Part shown: in pieces, positions 7,561 to 12,636 of the stretch
Layout: each line of letters opens with the position of its first letter
How positions within the stretch are numbered: the stretch's first letter is position 1
Assembly: GCA_964388085.1 (NCBI GenBank)
Contig: CAYLZW010000166.1
Location: 1-12,636 of the forward strand
Origin: CAYLZW01 sp964388085
GTDB taxonomy: Bacteria; Myxococcota; UBA727; CAYLZW01
Direction: 5' to 3'
Length of the DNA stretch: 12,636 bases
Position numbers and translations under genes: made by a program
The notes under the pieces: generated by a model
Told to the model about the DNA's origin: nothing
The model's database searches: none
The model's input: only the letters and a program-made list of their open reading frames with translations

Positions 7561-8409
7561 TCAGCGCGCCGCACCCCGGCGGCGTGGCGCCTTGCTCTCC
7601 GGCGCCTTACGGCCGCCCCCCTTCGCGCGCAGCGAGACGAGCTGCCCGTCGACGCTGCGGCCCCGTTCGCGCGCGACCTCGTCGAGCGCACGCATGAACG
7701 CGCGGCCGAACAGGTGCGTGAGCGTGCGGCGGTGATCGTCGTAGAAAGGTCGTCCGCCCTCGGCCACGGCGCCGAACGTCTTCTCCCCCCAGAGGCACGG
7801 TAGCGTCTCGAAGCTCGTGAAGCCGACCAGGCCGCTGTTCTCCTCGTCGAGGACCGTGATCATCCAGGTGCCGTCCTGGAGGTCCTGCACGAGCAGCGGG
7901 AACAGAAAGCACAGCTTCGGCTTGACCGCGTGCACGTCGAGGCCCTGCTCGAGCGCGTAGCCGTGCACGCCGCAGGCGATGGCCCCTCGCTCATCGAGGA
8001 AGCTCATGGCGCAGCGGCGCTTGCGCTTGGCGAACACGCGCTGAAACGGGTTCCCCTCGGCCGGCACGACGACGTCATCGAGCCCGGGAGCGCGCGCGCG
8101 CCAGTCGGCGTCGCGCTTGTCGAGGAAGCGAGAGATGCCCGCGAAGTGCTCCGCGAGGACGCCGATCTCCTTCTTGGTGAGATCGACCTGGAACTCGGCG
8201 CAGCAGGACTCCTGTCCTCGCCGCCGGTGGCCCGGCGAGCACGTCCCCGGATCGCAGGTGAACACGCGCTCGACCACGTTCGGGACGTCCACCCAGACGT
8301 CGCCGATGCGGGCGAGCTCGCCGCGCGACCGCTTGCTGCGGAAGTACGCGCGCCAGGGCTCGCTGTACGCGTCCGCCATCCATCGATCGACGCTGGCTCG
8401 CAGGGTCAT
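7561..8409 (-). CDS. YkgJ-like Cys-rich putative metal-binding protein, 282 aa
   Basis: ATG 8409 is chosen because GGAAGGAG lies just upstream; the frame's earlier ATG at 8475 falls inside the preceding gene. Cysteines cluster as FTCDPGTC (C52, C57) and ESCCAEF (C69, C70), then C133, C146 in IACGVHGY, C167 in KPKLCFLFPL and C205 in LPCLWG. The order of a CC pair, then a C...CGVH block and a P-x-L-C-x-x-F-P block, is the pattern of the YkgJ/UPF0153 family, proposed to bind zinc or an iron cluster; the first cluster is looser than the canonical CxxxCxxCC. DUF3109 is a related alternative. Residues 150-250 hold a mixed alpha/beta region and the C-terminus is strongly basic. There is no signal peptide, so it is probably cytosolic. 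It sits 22 bases after the 8432 gene and 28 before the zinc-ribbon gene, within one likely operon. Its biochemical activity is unknown. Confidence 0.85.
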   Translation of the reverse strand: MTLRASVDRWMADAYSEPWRAYFRSKRSRGELARIGDVWVDVPNVVERVFTCDPGTCSPGHRRRGQESCCAEFQVDLTKKEIGVLAEHFAGISRFLDKRDADWRARAPGLDDVVVPAEGNPFQRVFAKRKRRCAMSFLDERGAIACGVHGYALEQGLDVHAVKPKLCFLFPLLVQDLQDGTWMITVLDEENSGLVGFTSFETLPCLWGEKTFGAVAEGGRPFYDDHRRTLTHLFGRAFMRALDEVARERGRSVDGQLVSLRAKGGGRKAPESKAPRRRGAAR

Positions 8410-8431
8410 GGTGAGCTCCTTCCCTCGTCGC

Positions 8432-9013
8432 TCAGGCGGGCGCGAGCGCGCCGGGCAGCGTGGCGTCGACGACATGCCAGGCGCCTTCGTCCGCGCGCGC
8501 CTTGGCCTCGAGCACGCGAAAGCCGCGCGCGCGCGCCAGCACGTCGGCGGCGCCCGCGAGCAGGAGCAGGGTCCAGGCGGCGCGGCGCGCCCCCCAGCCC
8601 TCGAGGGCCGCGAAGCTCAGCTCCAGCGTCGACCCCGCGGTCGGGGACATCCAGTCGAGGGGCAGCTCGAGCACGTCGACGAGGCGCGAGAGGGCCTGCG
8701 CATACTCCGCGAACAGCGACAAGGAGCCGACGTCGTCTTCGTCCGCCGCCAGCAGCGCCGCCCCCTTCGGCTGCCCTTCGCCGAGTAGCGCCAGGGTCAA
8801 GTGCAACACCCGCACCGGGGATCCGTCGCCGGCCGGCTCGTCGTGCGGCCGCCCGACGGTCAGCGGGAGCGAGAGATCCGGCGACTCCGCGATGGGGCCG
8901 CGCCGGCGCTCTCCCCCGGCGTCCGGCAAGGTGAGCGTACGGGCTTCGCGCCGCGTGATGGCAGACGCTACGCCACCTCCCTCGAGGGGAATCAGCCATT
9001 GAAGCAACTGCAC
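8432..9013 (-). CDS. Hypothetical protein, 193 aa
   Basis: I do not recognise this protein. ATG 9013 is preceded by GGAAGGAGG ten bases upstream, the strongest ribosome-binding site in the cluster. The product starts MQLLQWLIPLEGGGVASAIT and appears to be alternating beta and alpha: strands around RVLHLTLALLG (68-78), a helix LFAEYAQALSRLVDVLELPL (100-119), a strand STLELSFAALEG (128-139) and a hydrophobic helix AAWTLLLLAGAADVLARARG (145-164). The last is too polar at its ends to be a confident membrane span. It has no cysteine motif and no signal peptide. It is the first gene of the minus-strand cluster, 22 bases ahead of the YkgJ-like gene, and is divergent from the amidotransferase gene at 9099. 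A competing minus-strand frame (8406-9059) lacks a ribosome-binding site and has shadow-like Arg/Ala composition. The gene is probably real; its role is unknown. Confidence 0.78.
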   Translation of the reverse strand: MQLLQWLIPLEGGGVASAITRREARTLTLPDAGGERRRGPIAESPDLSLPLTVGRPHDEPAGDGSPVRVLHLTLALLGEGQPKGAALLAADEDDVGSLSLFAEYAQALSRLVDVLELPLDWMSPTAGSTLELSFAALEGWGARRAAWTLLLLAGAADVLARARGFRVLEAKARADEGAWHVVDATLPGALAPA

Positions 9014-9023
9014 GCGAGCCTCC

Positions 9024-9068
9024 TTCCCGACACGACCTTCCCGACCTTCCCGACATCACTTTCCCGAC
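9024..9068. repeat. Four direct TTCCCGAC repeats in a divergent intergenic region
   Basis: TTCCCGAC occurs at 9024-9031, 9038-9045, 9047-9054 and 9061-9068, with extended consensus near ACCTTCCCGACA. Start-to-start spacings are 14, 9 and 14 bases, a symmetrical arrangement. The first copy runs into the Shine-Dalgarno of the 9013 gene (GTCGGGAAGGAGG on that strand), and the fourth lies just where a -35 would sit for the 9099 gene if TACCTT (9083-9088) is its -10. It could be an operator array controlling both operons, or a slippage product. Confidence 0.6.
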
Positions 9069-9098
9069 ACTGCGCGCGGGTCTACCTTAGTCCTCACC

Positions 9099-9917
9099 AT
9101 GAGCGCACGCCCTCTTCACATCGTGATCCTGCAGACCGGCGAGACCCTCCCCTCGGTGAAGGAGCGTCGCGGCGGCTTTCGAGAGATGTTCGACGCCGGC
9201 CTCGTCGACGATGAGCGCGGGGGGGCCGCCGTGCAGTTGCAGGTCGTCGACGTCACCGCCCACGGCGAGGACGACGCCTTGCCCGATCTCGCGCACGTCG
9301 ACGGCCTCATCATGACGGGATCTCCGGCCATGGTCGCCGAGGACGCGAGCTGGATGCGCTGGGGCCGCCGCGTCATCAACCACGCCATCGACGACGAGCA
9401 GGTGCCCTTTCTCGGCGTCTGCTTCGGACATCAACTGCTCGGCGTCGCGCGCGGCGCCGACGTGGGACCGAACGCGCTCGGGCGCGAGATCGGCAGCGTG
9501 CAGGTCGAGTCGTTCGGCACCGACGGCGACGCGCTGTTCCACGGCATGCCGGCGAGCTTTCAGGCGCAGGTCTCGCACGTCGACGTCATCCGCGCGCCCG
9601 GGTCGAAGCTCGAGGTGCTCGGCCGCGCGCCGCACGACGGGGCGCACATCGTCCGCGCGGGGCCGTGGGCCTGGGGCGTGCAATTCCACCCGGAGTTCGA
9701 CGAGGACGTGGTGCTCGAGTACATCCGCGCGCGCCAGCACATGCTCGACGCCGTGCACGGGCCGGGAGCGGCCGATCTGCGCCTCGAGCGCGTGGGCCCC
9801 TCGCCCGAGGCCGTCACCGTGCTGCGGCGCTTCGTGCGCGTGTGCGCTCGACGACGCCACGAGCGCTTCGGCGCCGCGCCGGAAGAGCTCGTGGACCAGG
9901 AGCATCATGCCGGATGA
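9099..9917 (+). CDS. Class I glutamine amidotransferase-like protein, 272 aa
   Basis: Class I GATases hydrolyse glutamine and pass ammonia to a partner, although many stand-alone members act on other gamma-glutamyl substrates. The start MSARPLHIVILQTGETLPSV and strand VDGLIMTGSPAMV (67-79) fit the fold, and the nucleophile elbow FLGVCFGHQLLG (104-115) carries Cys108. The His-Glu of the triad is in GVQFHPEFDED (193-203), H197 and E199. The triad is intact, so activity is likely. The length is somewhat above the bare domain of about 190-240, with an extra Arg-rich C-terminal helix (220-260). It resembles the GMP-synthase-type amidotransferase proteins of COG0518 rather than a named biosynthetic enzyme, and no synthase partner is adjacent. 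ATG 9099 lacks a clear Shine-Dalgarno sequence. The gene overlaps the hydrolase gene by 11 bases and heads the plus-strand operon. Confidence 0.92.
   Translation: MSARPLHIVILQTGETLPSVKERRGGFREMFDAGLVDDERGGAAVQLQVVDVTAHGEDDALPDLAHVDGLIMTGSPAMVAEDASWMRWGRRVINHAIDDEQVPFLGVCFGHQLLGVARGADVGPNALGREIGSVQVESFGTDGDALFHGMPASFQAQVSHVDVIRAPGSKLEVLGRAPHDGAHIVRAGPWAWGVQFHPEFDEDVVLEYIRARQHMLDAVHGPGAADLRLERVGPSPEAVTVLRRFVRVCARRRHERFGAAPEELVDQEHHAG
9898..9902 (+). promoter_or_regulatory. Shine-Dalgarno of the hydrolase within the amidotransferase gene
   Basis: AGGAG at 9898-9902 is four bases before ATG 9907, inside the last codons of the amidotransferase gene. It supports this start and translational coupling of the two genes. 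Confidence 0.7.
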
Positions 9918-10959
9918 CATCACGCCCAACGACGCCCGCCGTGCTCGTCGGAGCGGCCGTCCGGTGCGCGGCCGCCCGGTAAAGGCACGCGCGCAGCTCG
10001 AGGAGCGCTTCGTCGAGACCCGCGACGGGCACCGCCTGTTCGTGCGCACCTGGCGGCCTGCCGAGGCGAAAGGCCCCGCGCTCGTGCTCACCGACGGGCT
10101 CGGCTGCCAGGGCTATGCCTGGGCGTACATCGTCGACGCGTTTAAAGGCGAGCGCCCCATCGTCGCCTGGCAATACCGCGGCCATGGCCGCTCGCCCGTC
10201 CCCGACGACCTGGACTCCTTGACGGTCGAGACCATGGTGAACGACCTCGAGGACGTCCTCGCTGCGACGGGCATCGAGCGCGCGGTCTTCCTCGGCTACT
10301 CCATGGGCGTTCAGGTCGTGCTCGAGGCCGTCCGGCGGCTGACCTCCGAGCGGGCTGCGCCCTCCCCCACGCGGGCAGCGCCCGACGCTCCGCTCCCCGA
10401 TGAGCGCGTCGCCGGCCTCGTGCTGCTGTGCGGCAGCTTCGAGCGTCCGCTCGACACCTGGCACAACCTCCCGGAGCGCTACCGTCCGCCGACGCTGACG
10501 AACCGCGTGATGCGCCGTGTGTTCCCCTATCTGTCGGGCGCCTTCCTGCAGTTCCCCGAGCACGCGCAGCAGGTGTGGCAGAAGCTGATCCCCACGCGCC
10601 TGTCGTACCAGCTCGCGCTGCTCGTCGAGCTGAACGGCCGGCGCATCGACTACCGCGACTTCTGGCCGTACCTGCAGCACATCGGCAGCATGGACATGCG
10701 CGTGTTCTCGGCGCTCGCGCGCGCGCTCTCGGTGCATTCGGCCGGCGACGTGCTGCCGACCATCGAGGCGCCGACGCTGATCATCGCCGGCGCGCGCGAC
10801 ACCTTCGCCCCCTTGTGGATCTCCGAGGAGATGCACCGGAAGATCCCGGGCAGCGAGATCCTCGTCGTGCGCGACGGTACGCACGCGACGCCCGTGGAGC
10901 ACCCGCAGCTCATCAACCTGCGGCTCGAGAAGTTCTTCCGCGAGCGCGTGCGGGCCTGA
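9907..10959 (+). CDS. Alpha/beta hydrolase, 350 aa
   Basis: After a basic, disordered N-terminus (1-28) the fold starts at ERFVETRDGHRLFVRTWRPA (33-52). Core motifs are PALVLTDGLGCQGYAW (57-72, near the oxyanion site), WQYRGHGRSP (88-97), and the nucleophile elbow VFLGYSMGVQV (127-137) with Ser132. The acid is D298 in IAGARDTFAP and the His is H326 in GTHATPVEHP, so the catalytic triad is complete. A mostly helical lid region of about 100 residues lies between 180 and 280, and an Ala/Pro-rich insert at 148-166 follows the nucleophile helix. Substrate cannot be read from sequence; esterase, lactonase or peptidase-like activities are all open. No signal peptide is visible, so it is probably cytosolic. 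It overlaps the amidotransferase by 11 bases and ends 3 bases before the peptidase-like gene, so all three are probably one transcript. Confidence 0.93.
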   Translation: MPDDITPNDARRARRSGRPVRGRPVKARAQLEERFVETRDGHRLFVRTWRPAEAKGPALVLTDGLGCQGYAWAYIVDAFKGERPIVAWQYRGHGRSPVPDDLDSLTVETMVNDLEDVLAATGIERAVFLGYSMGVQVVLEAVRRLTSERAAPSPTRAAPDAPLPDERVAGLVLLCGSFERPLDTWHNLPERYRPPTLTNRVMRRVFPYLSGAFLQFPEHAQQVWQKLIPTRLSYQLALLVELNGRRIDYRDFWPYLQHIGSMDMRVFSALARALSVHSAGDVLPTIEAPTLIIAGARDTFAPLWISEEMHRKIPGSEILVVRDGTHATPVEHPQLINLRLEKFFRERVRA

Positions 10960-10962
10960 GCC

Positions 10963-12636
10963 TTGCTGCCGCTCTCGTCGCGACCGACCTCGCTGCGCGT
11001 CGTCGTGCCGGCCGCGCTCGGCGTGCTGGCGTGCGCGCTCTTCGCCGCTGCCGCCAGCGCGGTGCCGGCCCCGAACCTCGAGTGGCGCACGCTCAAGAGC
11101 GGCTGTTGCGACGTGCACTACCACGAGGGGCTCCACGCACAGGCGCAGCGCGTGGCGGCCATGTCGGACGAGGTCGTGGCCGTGCTCGAGCAGATGCTCG
11201 ACTCCCTGCCGTCCGAGCGCGTGCAGATCGTGTTGTCCGACGTCACCGACAGCCCGAACGGCTACGCGACGACGCTGCCGTACAACCAGATCCACCTGTT
11301 CGCCGGCCCCCCCGACGCCGACCACGAGCTCGCGCACAATGACGATTGGCTGCGCATGCTGCTGACGCACGAGATGCTCCACGTCGTTCACCTCGACACC
11401 GTGCACGGCATCCCGCGCCTCGTGAACGCGATCCTCGGCAAGCAATGGCCACCGAACTTCATCCTGCCGAGCTGGGCCATCGAGGGCATGGCGACCTACG
11501 CCGAGACGGTGCTGACGACCGGCGGCCGGCTGCGATCGGCGCGCTGGCGCGGCTACCTGCGCCTGGCTGCATTGGAGGGCGATCTGTGGTCGCTCGACGA
11601 CGCGGTGAACGGATCGCGCCGCTCTCCCGCGGGGAACGCCTCACGGCTGTACGGCGGACATTTCCTCTGGTGGCTCGCGCGCGCGAAGGGGGATGACGAT
11701 TATCTCGCGCGTTTCAACCACGATTACGCGGCCCGTGTCATTCCCTACGGGCTGCAGCGCTCGCTCGAGGAGAGCGCGGACATTCACCTGACGGCCGCGT
11801 GGGAGGAGTTCCTCGACGACGTCCGCGCGGAGGCTCGCGCGCGTGTCGGCCTCATCCAGGCGCGCGGAGGGCCGACGCCGGCTCGCCGCCTCACGCGCCT
11901 CGGCGGCACCGTCGCGAGCCCGCGGTTTGATGACGACGGCTCGCTGGTGTTCGTGTCGAACCCTCCGAACGGACCCGCCGGCCTCTACTCCATCGAGGGC
12001 CTGCCCGCCGCGACGCCCCGGCCGGTCGCGCTTTTGCAATTGAACGGCAGCGCCAGCGCGGCGCCCCTCGCGGACGGCAGCTTCGTCGTCAGCATGTCCG
12101 AGTGGTGGTGGAATTGGTGGCAGCTGCGGGACCTCTGGCGCGTCGCTCCCGGCGCGCCCCCCTCGCGCCTCAGCGACGGCGCGCGGCTTCGCTCTCCGGC
12201 CGCGTTCTCCGACGGCCGGCGCGTGGTCGCGGAGGAGCGAAGCGGCAGCCGCTCGGCGCTCGTCCTCATGGACACCGGCAGCAGCGTGTCCGAGACCCTG
12301 GTCGCGTTCGAGGACGGGACGCTGGCGTATACGCCGGAGCCCTCGCCCGACGGTCGGCACGTCGTCTATGTGCGGGTGGACCTCGGCGGCGTGCGCAGCC
12401 TCGTCGAGATCGACGTCGTCACGCGGGAGCAGCGGGTGTTGCTGCAGGACCGGTTCGAGAACCTGGACCCGACCTATACGCCTGACGGGCGATATATCGT
12501 CTTCAGCTCGGACCGGGATGGGGCGCTGAATCTCTATGCGTTGTCGCGCGCGGAGGGGGGCGTGCAGCGGGTGACGGACGTGGTGGGGTCGGCGACGCAG
12601 CCGGTCGTCACTCCGGATGGGGGGGCCGTCGTCTTC
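10963..12636 (+). CDS. Secreted HExxH zinc peptidase-like protein with PD40/TolB-type propeller repeats, 3' end cut by window edge
   Basis: The frame runs open for 558 codons to the window end. TTG 10963, three bases after the hydrolase stop, is preferred because it gives a full signal peptide (LSSRPTSLRVVVPAALGVLA and flanks, cleavage near AASA); GTG 11005 is the alternative. Residues about 45-185 form a peptidase-MA-like domain: MLLTHEMLHVVHLD has zinc ligands H136 and H140 with catalytic E137, and E174 in LPSWAIEGMATYAE fits a gluzincin third ligand. A helical region (190-290) follows, then beta-propeller-type blades. PD40 signatures are PEPSPDGRHVVYVR, DPTYTPDGRYIVFSSDRDG and QPVVTPDGGAVVF at the right end. 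A tryptophan cluster lies at 380-392. The product is probably periplasmic or surface-exposed, anchored or free. The architecture resembles myxobacterial proteins annotated as TolB-like; the substrate is unknown, and more blades are expected beyond the edge. Confidence 0.9.
   Translation, partial: MLPLSSRPTSLRVVVPAALGVLACALFAAAASAVPAPNLEWRTLKSGCCDVHYHEGLHAQAQRVAAMSDEVVAVLEQMLDSLPSERVQIVLSDVTDSPNGYATTLPYNQIHLFAGPPDADHELAHNDDWLRMLLTHEMLHVVHLDTVHGIPRLVNAILGKQWPPNFILPSWAIEGMATYAETVLTTGGRLRSARWRGYLRLAALEGDLWSLDDAVNGSRRSPAGNASRLYGGHFLWWLARAKGDDDYLARFNHDYAARVIPYGLQRSLEESADIHLTAAWEEFLDDVRAEARARVGLIQARGGPTPARRLTRLGGTVASPRFDDDGSLVFVSNPPNGPAGLYSIEGLPAATPRPVALLQLNGSASAAPLADGSFVVSMSEWWWNWWQLRDLWRVAPGAPPSRLSDGARLRSPAAFSDGRRVVAEERSGSRSALVLMDTGSSVSETLVAFEDGTLAYTPEPSPDGRHVVYVRVDLGGVRSLVEIDVVTREQRVLLQDRFENLDPTYTPDGRYIVFSSDRDGALNLYALSRAEGGVQRVTDVVGSATQPVVTPDGGAVVF

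Noticed and set aside
8406..9059. Alternative minus-strand frame of 217 codons across the 8432-9013 gene
   Set aside because: It has Arg/Ala-rich shadow composition and no ribosome-binding site, and the competing frame starts behind GGAAGGAGG with plausible secondary structure.
9814..11445. Long minus-strand open frame of 543 codons opposite the hydrolase and peptidase genes
   Set aside because: It lies antisense to three genes with intact catalytic motifs and has His/Arg/Val-rich composition without motifs, so it is a codon-bias shadow.

Overview
The window is very GC-rich, with strong third-position G/C bias and long open antisense frames. It reads as a chromosomal segment from a Gram-negative bacterium, most likely Myxococcota or a related former deltaproteobacterium. 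That placement is inferred from the GC content and from protein styles common there: TolB-N-like signal-peptide proteins with C-terminal membrane segments, outer-membrane barrels behind acidic linkers, and a zinc-peptidase/TolB-propeller hybrid. I see no tRNA or rRNA gene, CRISPR array, insertion sequence, integrase or phage gene. Most of the window looks like ordinary housekeeping plus lineage-specific envelope genes.

Layout from left to right. (1) The 5' three quarters of enolase runs leftwards off the window edge (1-1089, minus). It is divergent from a small helical protein of unknown function (1136-1606, plus). (2) An envelope pair on the minus strand, 4095->2446 and 2395->1613: a secreted protein with a TolB-N-like domain, an acidic linker and a predicted outer-membrane barrel, then a TolB-N-like protein with membrane segments whose start codon is not canonical. 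(3) Divergent from that pair, a tightly coupled plus-strand pair (4239-5390 and 5387-6202) encodes an extended SDR/epimerase-like protein and a PlsC-like acyltransferase. It points to lipid or glycolipid metabolism and is followed by hairpins that probably form a shared terminator. (4) A minus-strand cluster, 9013->8432, 8409->7561 and 7532->7149, then after a 181-base gap 6967->6290: an unknown protein, a YkgJ-like Cys-rich protein, a small multi-CxxC zinc-ribbon protein, and a secreted Glu/Gln/Met-rich protein with a small beta domain. (5) A divergent plus-strand operon from 9099: a class I glutamine amidotransferase-like protein, an alpha/beta hydrolase overlapping it by 11 bases, and 3 bases later a secreted HExxH zinc peptidase-like protein with PD40 (TolB-type) repeats, cut by the right window edge.

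I found no convincing new multi-gene system. The points most worth a second look are the four-copy TTCCCGAC repeat between the divergent operons near 9.0 kb, the SDR with Phe where the catalytic Tyr is expected beside its coupled acyltransferase, the gene near 2.4 kb that lacks an ATG, GTG or TTG start, and the peptidase-propeller with a dense tryptophan cluster.
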